Positions 1-8,123 of a DNA stretch of 64,000 bases are shown here, piece by piece. Source of the stretch: Streptomyces sp. NBS 14/10. GTDB lineage: Bacteria; Actinomycetota; Actinomycetes; Streptomycetales; Streptomycetaceae. The notes below the pieces were generated by a model, which did no database searches, had not been told where the DNA came from, and saw only the letters and a program-made list of their open reading frames with translations. A program made the position numbers and the translations under genes. Each line of letters opens with the position of its first letter. Position 1 is the stretch's first letter. The stretch lies in the NCBI RefSeq assembly GCF_002224125.1, contig NZ_NCSM01000022.1:682690-746689 (forward strand), given 5' to 3'.

Positions 1-275
1 ACGCTGAGGGCCACCTCCTGCCAGGAGGTGTCGCCCGGGCGCGGCGCCTCCTCGCCCGCCCTCGGCCGGGTGGCCCGGAAGGCCCCGGCGCCGGGGCGGG
101 TGACCACAAGCCCCTCGGCGCGGAGTGCGGCGAGGGCGCGGGAGACGGTCACCGGGCTCACCCGGTAGCGGTCCACCAGGGCCCGGCTGGACGGCAGCTT
201 CTCACCTGGAGAGTAGCGGTTCAGCTCCGCACGGAGAATGCTCGCCAGTTCGGCCACACTGCTACGCTCTTGCAT
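1..275 (-). CDS. MocR-type GntR/aminotransferase regulator (5' part only)
   Basis: The first 91 residues of a protein running off the left edge. Residues 1-65 form a GntR winged helix (…KLPSSRAL…RVSPVTVSRAL…). This is followed by PGAGAFR and the DTSWQEVALS segment that in MocR regulators links the helix to a PLP-binding aminotransferase-like domain, which lies outside the window. The ATG at 275 sits about 6 nt after a TATCTT -10-like hexamer on this strand, so the mRNA is probably leaderless. It diverges from an EamA exporter, the usual MocR arrangement, and probably controls it. The MocR assignment rests on the linker motif; a plain GntR protein is less likely. Confidence 0.8.
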   Translation of the reverse strand, partial: MQERSSVAELASILRAELNRYSPGEKLPSSRALVDRYRVSPVTVSRALAALRAEGLVVTRPGAGAFRATRPRAGEEAPRPGDTSWQEVALS

Positions 276-315
276 GAGAGCCCAAGATAGCGCTACTGCG
301 AGCGGAACGATAGCG

Positions 316-1335
316 GTGAGCGGTGGCGCCGAGCCGCGCCCCGCTGCCCGGCCCCCGCTCGTCCGCCCCCGCCCCGCACCGTCCCCCGTCCGCCGCGGGG
401 GCGTCCTCGGCACCGTCATGGCCGCGCTGGGCGTGGCCGCGTTCTCCCTGACCTTCCCCGCCACCGCCTGGGGTCTCGAGGGCCTGGGCCCCTGGTCGCT
501 GGTCGGCTGCCGGCTCGCCCTGGCCGGGCTGGTCGCGGGCGGCGCGCTGGCCGCCCTGCGCGTCCCGCCGCCCGGCCGCCGCCACTGGCCCGGTCTGCTG
601 GTGGTCGCCGGGGGCGTCGTCTTCGGCTTCCCGCTGCTGTCCACGCTCGCGCTGCGGACCTCCACCACCTCGCACGCCGCCGTGGTCGTCGGCCTGCTGC
701 CGCTGACCACGGCCGTCTACGCGGCGGTGCGCACCGGCTCCCGCCCCACCCCCCGGTTCTGGACCGCGGCCGTCGTCGGCGCGGCGGTGATCGTCGTCTT
801 CGCGCTGCAGCAGAGCGGCGGCGCGCCGACCGTTGGGGATCTATATCTGTTCGGCGCGCTGCTGGTGTGCGCGGCGGGCTACGGGGAAGGCGCCCGGCTG
901 GCGGGCCATATGCCGGGCTGGCAGGTGATCGGCTGGGCGCTGGTGGCCTGTCTGCCGCTGTCGGTGGCGGGCGCGGCGGTCGCCATGACCACCGAGCCCG
1001 TACACCTGACGGCGCACGCCGTCGCCGGGGCGCTGTGGCTGGCCCTGGGCTCCCAGTTCCTGGGTCTGGTGGTCTGGTACCGCGGGATGGCCGCCATCGG
1101 CGTGGCCAGGGCCAGCCAACTCCAGCTGGCCCAGCCCCTGCTCACCCTCGTGTGGTCCGTACTCCTCCTGGGCGAACACCTGACCTGGGCCGCGCCCGCC
1201 GCCGCCGTGGCCGTCCTGGTCTGCATCGGGGTGACACAGCGGGCGTCGACCGGTGCGAAACGGGTACCGGAAGGCGCGAAGCGGGTACCGGAAGGCGCGG
1301 ACCCGGCAGGAGCAAACCCGGAGGAGCGGCCATAA
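316..1335 (+). CDS. EamA/DMT-family transporter
   Basis: About 339 residues with roughly ten hydrophobic segments and the two-fold EamA repeat (…TAWGLEGLGPW… in the first half, …GLVVWYRGMAAIGVARAS… in the second). This is typical of inner-membrane drug/metabolite exporters. I prefer the GTG at 316. The in-frame ATG at 274 overlaps the divergent MocR start codon, and a TTGCAT-N18-TACTGC promoter (270-299) would put transcription near 305. The C-terminus carries a short duplicated segment (AKRVPEGAKRVPEGA). Substrate unknown; the MocR neighbour suggests an amine or amino-acid-like compound. Confidence 0.85.
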   Translation: MSGGAEPRPAARPPLVRPRPAPSPVRRGGVLGTVMAALGVAAFSLTFPATAWGLEGLGPWSLVGCRLALAGLVAGGALAALRVPPPGRRHWPGLLVVAGGVVFGFPLLSTLALRTSTTSHAAVVVGLLPLTTAVYAAVRTGSRPTPRFWTAAVVGAAVIVVFALQQSGGAPTVGDLYLFGALLVCAAGYGEGARLAGHMPGWQVIGWALVACLPLSVAGAAVAMTTEPVHLTAHAVAGALWLALGSQFLGLVVWYRGMAAIGVARASQLQLAQPLLTLVWSVLLLGEHLTWAAPAAAVAVLVCIGVTQRASTGAKRVPEGAKRVPEGADPAGANPEERP

Positions 1336-1389
1336 ACTGGCCTCAGGGACCGCAATACCCTCCGGGGCACCGGACAGGAGGTCACGCGT

Positions 1390-1596
1390 ATGGAGGCGAC
1401 GGTAGGCGACAAGCTGCTGGTACACGGCAGGGTTGTCGGAATTCACGACCGGACCGCGGAGATCATCGAGGTACTCGGGGACCACGGGACCCCGCCGTAC
1501 CGCGTCCGCTACGAGGACGACGGCCACGAGTGCCTTGTCTCCCCCGGCCCGGATTCGGTCGTGCGTCACCTGCCCACCGGGCGCCCGCGGCCGTAG
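1390..1596 (+). CDS. DUF1918 domain protein
   Basis: A 68-residue soluble protein beginning MEATVGDKLLVHGR, with the SH3-like beta-rich pattern and the closing YRVRYEDDGHE segment of the DUF1918 family, which is common in actinobacteria. A GGAGG-type RBS precedes the ATG (ggacaggaggtcacgcgt). Function unknown. It stands alone between the EamA gene and a convergent glycosidase-like gene. Confidence 0.85.
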   Translation: MEATVGDKLLVHGRVVGIHDRTAEIIEVLGDHGTPPYRVRYEDDGHECLVSPGPDSVVRHLPTGRPRP

Positions 1597-1621
1597 CACC
1601 GGCCCGGGCTGCTCAGCGGGG

Positions 1622-2872
1622 TCAGCGGGGCGGACGCACGCGATACGGGTAGTGGTCGGCGACCACGCGCGCCATGGCGCCGTTGCGGTCGGCGGCCACT
1701 TCCTTCGCGGAGAAGTACACGTTGCCCCGCACCTCCGGATAGTCCCGGTCGAAGGTGAGGTGCCGGGACAGCTCCGCCGGGTCCTGCCAGGGCGCGGGCT
1801 GCGCCGGGTCCCCCGCCTTGTACAGCGCCTCGCCGATGTAGAGGTCCACGCCGGTGCCCCGCACCGTCTCCGCCCACCAGGGCACCAGCTTGGCGTAGTC
1901 GGCGGCGGCGAAGCCGATGTTCCAGTACACCTGCGGGACGATGTAGTCGATCCACGCCTCGCGGACCCATTTACGCGTGTCCGCGTACAGGTCGTCGTAG
2001 GTCTGCACCCCGGCCCGGGTGTCGGAGCCCTGCGGGTCGGTGGCCTGGTTGCGCCAGACGGCGAAGGGGCTGATCCCGAACCGCACCCGCGGGTCGAGCC
2101 GCTTGATGCGCACGGCGGTCTCGCGCACCAGCCGGTCGATGTTGTCCCGCCGCCAGGCGGCCCGGTCCGGGAACCCCGCGCCGTGGCGCTCGTACGCTGC
2201 GTCGTCGTCGAAGACCTGGCCCGCCACCGGATAGGGGTAGAAGTAGTCGTCCCAGTGGACGGCGTCGACGTCATAGCGCGCCACCGCGTCCAGCATCGCG
2301 TCCTGGACGAAGCGGCGGACCTCGGGCAGGCCCGGGTTGTAGTAGAGCTTGCCGCCGTACGGCACCACCCACTCCGGGTGCAGCCGCGCGGGGTGCGTGG
2401 GGGCCAGCCGAGTGGGGTCGGTGTGGTTGGCGACGCGGTACGGATTGAACCAGGCGTGCAGTTCGAGGCCGCGCCGGTGGGCCTCGCGCACGGCGGTGCC
2501 CAGCGGGTCCCAGCCCGGGTCGCGGCCCTGGACGCCGGTGAGGTATTCGGCCCACGGCTCGTACCGGGAGGGCCACAGCGCGTCGGCGGTGGGCCGGACC
2601 TGGAAGACCACCGCGTTCAGCCGGCGCTCGACCGCGGTGTCCAGGAAGGCGAGCAGTTCGGCGCGCTGCTCGGCGGCGGTCAGGCCGGGCTTGGAGGGCC
2701 AGTCCCGATTGGCGACGCTGGCCAGCCACATCCCGCGGAACTGACGCTTGAGCTGCCCGCCGCTCCCCCGCGCCTCCTCGCGCCCGTACGCCGCCGTCGA
2801 ACCCGTCGTGACGGTCGCGGCCAGCGCTCCGACGGCCGCGACCGTCAGTCCCCTGCGCGTGATCTGCCCCAT
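1622..2872 (-). CDS. UPF0748/GHL10 secreted glycosyl-hydrolase-like protein
   Basis: 416 residues with a twin-arginine signal (R6-R7 in MGQITRRG, hydrophobic core, then TGSTAAYG). The mature part has the family hallmarks FRGMWLASVANRDWP, AWFNPYR and DAVHWDDYFYPYP, a TIM-barrel fold related to YngK and predicted to act on cell-wall or other carbohydrates. The ATG at 2872 has a good RBS (GAGGAGCGAGG); the longer open frame upstream lacks one. It is divergent from the GH74 gene, so the shared intergenic CebR box could affect both. The exact substrate is unproven. Confidence 0.88.
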   Translation of the reverse strand: MGQITRRGLTVAAVGALAATVTTGSTAAYGREEARGSGGQLKRQFRGMWLASVANRDWPSKPGLTAAEQRAELLAFLDTAVERRLNAVVFQVRPTADALWPSRYEPWAEYLTGVQGRDPGWDPLGTAVREAHRRGLELHAWFNPYRVANHTDPTRLAPTHPARLHPEWVVPYGGKLYYNPGLPEVRRFVQDAMLDAVARYDVDAVHWDDYFYPYPVAGQVFDDDAAYERHGAGFPDRAAWRRDNIDRLVRETAVRIKRLDPRVRFGISPFAVWRNQATDPQGSDTRAGVQTYDDLYADTRKWVREAWIDYIVPQVYWNIGFAAADYAKLVPWWAETVRGTGVDLYIGEALYKAGDPAQPAPWQDPAELSRHLTFDRDYPEVRGNVYFSAKEVAADRNGAMARVVADHYPYRVRPPR

Positions 2873-3052
2873 CCTCGCTCCTCGCTCGCTCGCCTGTCGA
2901 TCGTGGCTAACTCCCGCCGATGATGCGGGTCTTACGGCCGCGCGGCAATCCTTCCCACCCTTCCGGACCACTTGGCTCTTAACCGCCACGCCCTCTTGAC
3001 GTCACTCTTCTCGCCCGGTCATCCGGCCGCTAGCATCGGTGGTACGCACATA

Positions 3053-3066
3053 TGGGAGCGCTCCCA
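3053..3066. promoter_or_regulatory. CebR operator (cellulose-utilisation repressor box)
   Basis: TGGGAGCGCTCCCA is a perfect 14-bp palindrome identical to the known CebR box. CebR is the LacI-type cello-oligosaccharide sensor of Streptomyces. It lies about 80 nt upstream of the GH74 start and about 17 nt past a TAGCAT -10-like hexamer (3031-3036), a position suited to blocking transcription. The divergent UPF0748 gene starts 181 nt away. Confidence 0.85.
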
Positions 3067-3146
3067 AGCCCGGACACGGACAGACCCGCACAGACCCGCC
3101 CCCGTACCGCCGCGGCCCGCGGCGGATGCCCGGAGAGGAAGTTCCC

Positions 3147-5483
3147 GTGCGTTTTCATGACCGGCGTTTTCATGACCGGACAAGACCACTCGGCGCGCTC
3201 ATGGCCGCGCTGGCGCTCGTCGGCGGATTACTGACCGCGGCCGCCGCCCCGGCCGCCGCCCGCCCCGACGACGCCCCGAGCAGACCCACCGCCGGCCTGG
3301 CCGCCGCCACCTGGAAGAACGTCCGCGTCGACGGCGGCGGTTTCGTCCCCGGCATCATCTTCAACCGCAAGGAGAAGAACCTCGCCTACGCCCGCACCGA
3401 CATCGGCGGGGCGTACCGCTGGGACCAGTCGGGTAAGCAGTGGGTGCCGCTGCTGGACTGGGTGGACTGGGACCGCTGGGGCTGGAGCGGGGTGGCCAGC
3501 CTGGCCAGCGACCCGGTCGAGCCGAACAAGCTGTACGCGGCCGTCGGCACGTACACCAACAGCTGGGACCCGACCAACGGCGCGATCCTGCGCTCCTCCG
3601 ACCGCGGCGCCACCTGGCAGACCACCACCCTGCCCTTCAAGGTCGGCGGCAACATGCCCGGCCGCGGCATGGGCGAGCGGCTGGCGATCGACCCGAACAA
3701 GAACAGCGTGCTGTACTTCGGCGCGCCGAGCGGCAACGGCCTGTGGCGCTCCACCGACTCCGGCGCCACCTGGTCGAAGGTGACGGCCTTCCCCAACGCG
3801 GGCAACTACGCCCAGGACCCCAGCGACTCCAGCGGCTATCTGAGCGACAACCAGGGCGTGGTGTGGGTGACCTTCGACGAGCGCACGGGCTCGTCGGGCA
3901 CCGCGACCAAGACCATCTACGTCGGCGTGGCCGACAAGCAGAACACCGTCTACCGCTCGACCGACGGCGGCGCCACCTGGTCGCGGGTGGACGGACAGCC
4001 GACCGGCTTCCTCTCCCACAAGGGCGTCCTGGACTCCAGAGGCGGCTACCTCTACATCACCACCAGCGACAAGGGCGGCCCGTACGACGGGGAGAAGGGC
4101 CAGGTGTGGCGGTACGCCACGGCCACCGGTGAGTGGAAGAACATCAGCCCGATGACGGACGCCGACACGTACTTCGGCTACAGCGGGCTGACGGTGGACC
4201 GCCAGAAGCCCGGCACGCTGATGGTGACCGGCTACAGCTCCTGGTGGCCGGACACCCAGATCTTCCGCTCCACCGACTCCGGCGCCACCTGGACCCGCGC
4301 CTGGGACTTCACCAGCTACCCCAACCGCTCCTTCCGCTACACCCAGGACGTCTCGTCCGTCCCCTGGCTGACCTTCGGCACCAACCCGTCCCCGCCCGAG
4401 GTCACCCCGAAGCTGGGCTGGATGACCGAGGCCCTGGAGATCGACCCGTTCGACTCCAACCGGATGATGTACGGCACCGGCGCCACGGTCTACGGCACCG
4501 AAAACCTCTCCACCTGGGACTCCGGCGGCCAGGTCAAGATCACGCCGATGGTCAGGGGTCTGGAGGAGACCGCGGTCAACGACCTGGCCAGCCCGCCCTC
4601 CGGCGCCCCGCTGCTCAGCGCCCTGGGCGACATCGGCGGCTTCCGCCACACCGACCTCGACGCGGTGCCTGCCAAGATGTTCAGCTCGCCCAGCTTCACC
4701 ACGACCACCAGCCTGGACTACGCCGAGACCAACCCGAACACGGTGGTGCGGGTCGGCAACAACGACGCCGCGCCCCGGATCGCCTTCTCCACCGACAACG
4801 GCGCCAACTGGTGGCAGGGCAGCGAGCCCTCCGGCGTCACCGGCGGCGGCACGGTGGCCGCGGCGGCCGACGGCAGCGGCTTCGTCTGGAGCCCCGAAGG
4901 CACCTCCTCCGTCTACTACACCGTCGGCTTCGGCAACTCCTGGACCGCCTCCAGCGGCATCCCGGCCGGGGCGGTCGTCGAATCCGACCGCAAGAACCCG
5001 AAGAAGTTCTACGGCTTCAAGTCCGGCACGTTCTATGTGAGCACCGACGGCGGCGCCACCTTCACCGCCAAGGCCGCCACCGGCCTGCCCACCGACGGCC
5101 CGGTGCGCTTCAAGGCCCTGCCGGGCACCGAGGGCGACATCTGGCTGGCCGGCGGCTCCACGAACGGGACGTACGGGCTGTGGCACTCCACCGACTCCGG
5201 CGCGACCTTCACCAAGCTCTCGAACGTCCAGCAGGCCGACACCATCGGCTTCGGCAAGGCCGCCCCCGGCGCCTCGTACCAGGCGCTCTACGCCAGCGCC
5301 AAGATCGGCGGCACCCGCGGGATCTTCCGCTCCACGGACGCCGGGGCGAGCTGGGTACGGATCAACGACAACGCTCATCAATGGGCCTGGACCGGCGGCG
5401 CGATCACCGGCGACCCGCGGGTCTACGGGCGGGTGTACGTGAGCACGAACGGGCGCGGCATCCTGCGCGGCGACTCGACGTGA
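3147..5483 (+). CDS. Secreted GH74 endo-xyloglucanase
   Basis: 778 residues. A signal peptide (…ALMAALALVGGLLTAAAAPAAA) is followed by a two-domain seven-bladed propeller with at least seven Asp-box repeats of the RSTDxGATW type (near residues 148, 200, 269, 373, 630, 680, 727). The predicted GH74 catalytic aspartates are D85 (ARTDIGGAYRW) and D495 (LGDIGGFRH). The enzyme should cleave xyloglucan outside the cell. GTG at 3147 is chosen because AGAGGAAG lies 5 nt upstream. No carbohydrate-binding module follows, unlike many actinobacterial GH74 enzymes. Codon 28 is TTA (3228-3230), so translation may need bldA tRNA. A CebR box lies upstream. Confidence 0.93.
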   Translation: MRFHDRRFHDRTRPLGALMAALALVGGLLTAAAAPAAARPDDAPSRPTAGLAAATWKNVRVDGGGFVPGIIFNRKEKNLAYARTDIGGAYRWDQSGKQWVPLLDWVDWDRWGWSGVASLASDPVEPNKLYAAVGTYTNSWDPTNGAILRSSDRGATWQTTTLPFKVGGNMPGRGMGERLAIDPNKNSVLYFGAPSGNGLWRSTDSGATWSKVTAFPNAGNYAQDPSDSSGYLSDNQGVVWVTFDERTGSSGTATKTIYVGVADKQNTVYRSTDGGATWSRVDGQPTGFLSHKGVLDSRGGYLYITTSDKGGPYDGEKGQVWRYATATGEWKNISPMTDADTYFGYSGLTVDRQKPGTLMVTGYSSWWPDTQIFRSTDSGATWTRAWDFTSYPNRSFRYTQDVSSVPWLTFGTNPSPPEVTPKLGWMTEALEIDPFDSNRMMYGTGATVYGTENLSTWDSGGQVKITPMVRGLEETAVNDLASPPSGAPLLSALGDIGGFRHTDLDAVPAKMFSSPSFTTTTSLDYAETNPNTVVRVGNNDAAPRIAFSTDNGANWWQGSEPSGVTGGGTVAAAADGSGFVWSPEGTSSVYYTVGFGNSWTASSGIPAGAVVESDRKNPKKFYGFKSGTFYVSTDGGATFTAKAATGLPTDGPVRFKALPGTEGDIWLAGGSTNGTYGLWHSTDSGATFTKLSNVQQADTIGFGKAAPGASYQALYASAKIGGTRGIFRSTDAGASWVRINDNAHQWAWTGGAITGDPRVYGRVYVSTNGRGILRGDST

Positions 5484-5560
5484 CCGCGGGCGCCGACCGC
5501 ACCAACGGAGCCCGCCGCCCGCCCACTTGAGATGCCGGGGGAAGCAGCGGGCAAGCCCCC

Positions 5561-5598
5561 GGGCCGGGGTCCGGACCGCAGGGTTCCGGCCCCGGCCC
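5561..5598 (+). terminator. Hairpin terminator after the GH74 gene
   Basis: Arms GGGCCGGGG (5561-5569) and CCCCGGCCC (5590-5598) pair perfectly. An inner CCGGA/TCCGG stem is separated by one bulged T. There is no T-run, as is common in Streptomyces. Confidence 0.6.
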
Positions 5599-5662
5599 AC
5601 CCACCGGACCCGACCGGCAGGTAACGTCTGGAACGACCAGCGGATCAGCGGAAAGGCACGAG

Positions 5663-6523
5663 GTGACCGACATCGAACGCGTCGGAGTGGTGGGCTGCGG
5701 CCAGATGGGCGCGGGCATCGCGGAGGTATGCGCCCGTTCCGGCCTGGAGGTCAAGGTCGCGGAGACCACCGGCGAGGCCCTGGAGCTGGGCCGTACCCGG
5801 CTGACCAACTCCCTCGGCAAGGCCGCCGAGCGCGGCAAGATCACCGAGGCGGAGCGCGACGCCACGCTGGACCGGCTGAGCTTCACCACCGACCTCGGCG
5901 AGTTCGCCGACCGCGATCTGGTCATCGAGGCGGTCGTGGAGAACGAGCAGGTCAAGACCGAGATCTTCCAGGTCCTCGACCAGGTCGTGACCCGCCCCGA
6001 CGCCATCCTGGCCTCGAACACCTCCTCCATCCCCCTGGTCAAACTGGCCGTCGCCACCTCCCGCCCCGACCAGGTCATCGGCATCCACTTCTTCAACCCG
6101 GCCCCGGTCCAGCAGCTCGTCGAGCTGATCCCGGCCCTCACCACCGGCGACCAGACCATCAAGCGCGCCGAGGCCCTGGTCCACGACATCCTCGGCAAAC
6201 ACGCCATCCGCGCCCAGGACCGCTCCGGCTTCGTCGTCAACGCGCTGCTGATCCCGTATCTGCTCTCCGCCATCCGTATGTTCGAATCCGGCATCGCCAG
6301 CCGCGAGGACATCGACAACGGCATGGAACTCGGCTGCGCCCACCCCATGGGCCCGCTCAAGCTGTCCGACCTGATCGGCCTGGACACGATCGCGGCGATC
6401 GCCGACTCGATGTACGCCGAGTACAAGGAACCCCTGTACGCCCCGCCGCCGCTGCTGCTGCGCATGGTCGACGCGGGGCGTCTTGGCCGCAAGACGGGGT
6501 CGGGCTTCTACGAGTACGCCTGA
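5663..6523 (+). CDS. 3-hydroxybutyryl-CoA dehydrogenase
   Basis: 286 residues, the usual length for the single-function family (FadB2/HbdA). The N-terminal Rossmann motif is GCGQMGAGIAE, followed by the family segments SNTSSIPL and GIHFFNPAPVQQLVELI (with the catalytic His) and the C-terminal 3HCDH domain ending in GRKTGSGFYEYA. It interconverts 3-hydroxyacyl-CoA and acetoacyl-CoA with NAD(P), in fatty acid/butyrate metabolism and precursor supply. GTG start behind a GGAAAGGCACGAG leader. Monocistronic as far as can be seen. Confidence 0.92.
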   Translation: MTDIERVGVVGCGQMGAGIAEVCARSGLEVKVAETTGEALELGRTRLTNSLGKAAERGKITEAERDATLDRLSFTTDLGEFADRDLVIEAVVENEQVKTEIFQVLDQVVTRPDAILASNTSSIPLVKLAVATSRPDQVIGIHFFNPAPVQQLVELIPALTTGDQTIKRAEALVHDILGKHAIRAQDRSGFVVNALLIPYLLSAIRMFESGIASREDIDNGMELGCAHPMGPLKLSDLIGLDTIAAIADSMYAEYKEPLYAPPPLLLRMVDAGRLGRKTGSGFYEYA

Positions 6524-6527
6524 CCCG

Positions 6528-8006
6528 CTACCGATCACGCCAGCGGGCGCCGATGTGGCCGTCCGGGCGGATGAGCAGCGCTCCGTGGGGGCCGATCTCG
6601 CAGAGGTCGGTGTGCTCGCGGGGCAGGGGCTCGATGCGCAGCGGCCACGGTGCGGTGAGGTGTCGCTCCCAGTGGGCGGGGTCCGGGGTGAGCAGGGTGA
6701 ACCATTCGCCCACGGCGTCGAGCGTGGAGCGGTCGGGTGTGAGCCAGAGGTGCGGCATGCGATGGCCCGGCCGTGGGGCGGGGACGTAGTCCGGGCCCGT
6801 GTCGGTGTCGGTATCGGAGTGGTACGTGGTGCCGAGTACGAGGCCGAGCTGCGCGAAGTACCGCTCTGACCAGGGAAGTTCGACCTCGGTCGGCGCCGCA
6901 CCACCGCCTTGGAGCTGGTCACGGCGCCGGTTCTGTACGTCGAGCATGAGCTGGGTGTTGGCCACCGCTTGCCGGAGCGTCCGGTGGGCGACGGGGTGGC
7001 GTTCCGTCTCGTACGTGTCCAACAGCCCTGGATCGGCCCACCCGTGGAGCACACCCGCCAGTTTCCAGCAGAGGTTGTGCACATCGGCGATGCCGGTGTT
7101 CATGCCCAGGCCGCCGACGATGGGGATCGCGTGCGCCGCATCGCCGGCCAGCAGGGTCCGGCCGTGGCGGAAGCGCTCGGCGACGAACGCGTTCATCACC
7201 CAGTGCTGAACCCGCGACACATCGGCTCGTACGTCGGTGTCGGGGCCGAGGGCGCGCGAGACGAACTCGGGCCAGTCGGTGCGCGCGGCGTCCTCGGGGG
7301 TGGGAACGAACCAGGCCCACCCTCCTTCGGGGTAGAGCGGGGCGAACAGTCCGTGCGCGGTGAAGTAGACCCCGGCGGGCTGGTGGGCGCACCAGCGGCC
7401 GAGGTCGGCGTCGAACACGACGGTGGTGAAGCCCCCCATGGCCCCGGGTCCTGTGGTGTCGATTCCCAGCCGTTGCCGGACGGTGGAGTTCGCCCCGTCG
7501 GCGGCGAGTACGTAACGGGCGCGGATCCGGGTCTCCGCACCGCGTCGATGGTCGACGAGCAGGGCCACGACGCACTCGGCTTCCTCGGCCAGCTCGATGA
7601 GCTCGGCCCCGAACCGCACGGGCGCGGCCGCCGCGGCGAGCAGGACGGGTTCCAGCCGGTCCTGCGAGGTGACCACGCCGATCACGGGGCTTTCCGGCAC
7701 CGGCGCGTTGACCCCGATCATCGCCGCGGTGGCGAAGTCGCGGTCGTGGAGGGTGTCGCGGAAGCGGATACGGCCGAACTCCGGCGCGAACGCATCGGCC
7801 GTGATCCTGGCCGCGAGCCCGAGCTGGCGATAGATCTCCATCGAGCGCACATTGACCAGCCGGGCCCGGGGAAAGGGCGACAGCTCGCCGTGCTTCTCGA
7901 CCAGCAAGGTCCGGATGCCCCAGCGCTCCAGTAGCGCCCGTGCGGTGAGCCCGATCGGCCCACCGCCGACGATCAGTACCGGCACCTCGGCGTCTGCTGC
8001 GGGCAT
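6528..8006 (-). CDS. FAD-dependent aromatic-type monooxygenase (PheA/TfdB family)
   Basis: 492 residues. An N-terminal FAD-binding GGGPIGL motif, the central DG-type region (VLAADGANSTVRQRLGI) and the GDAAHAIPIVGGLGMNTGIADVHNLCWKLA motif region mark a group A flavoprotein hydroxylase, with the usual degenerate C-terminal domain. It hydroxylates an aromatic or polyketide-like substrate using NAD(P)H and O2; rifampicin-monooxygenase-like enzymes belong to the same family. The ATG at 8006 fits the family start; the longer frame to 8096 has no RBS. It is convergent with the dehydrogenase (4-nt gap) and has no biosynthetic neighbours, so its substrate is unknown. Confidence 0.85.
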   Translation of the reverse strand: MPAADAEVPVLIVGGGPIGLTARALLERWGIRTLLVEKHGELSPFPRARLVNVRSMEIYRQLGLAARITADAFAPEFGRIRFRDTLHDRDFATAAMIGVNAPVPESPVIGVVTSQDRLEPVLLAAAAAPVRFGAELIELAEEAECVVALLVDHRRGAETRIRARYVLAADGANSTVRQRLGIDTTGPGAMGGFTTVVFDADLGRWCAHQPAGVYFTAHGLFAPLYPEGGWAWFVPTPEDAARTDWPEFVSRALGPDTDVRADVSRVQHWVMNAFVAERFRHGRTLLAGDAAHAIPIVGGLGMNTGIADVHNLCWKLAGVLHGWADPGLLDTYETERHPVAHRTLRQAVANTQLMLDVQNRRRDQLQGGGAAPTEVELPWSERYFAQLGLVLGTTYHSDTDTDTGPDYVPAPRPGHRMPHLWLTPDRSTLDAVGEWFTLLTPDPAHWERHLTAPWPLRIEPLPREHTDLCEIGPHGALLIRPDGHIGARWRDR

Positions 8007-8123
8007 GTCGACCTCCCGGACCCGCGGATCGGTCGGACGGGCTGAGAACGCCGTGGGGATCCGCCGGTTACGTGACCGGCGCGCAGAGCACTCCAAGGGG
8101 GGAGGCGACCTGGCGGCGCACGG

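Noticed and set aside
3228..5600. 790-residue minus-strand frame opposite GH74
   Set aside because: Antisense to a well-supported GH74 gene; no recognisable motif.
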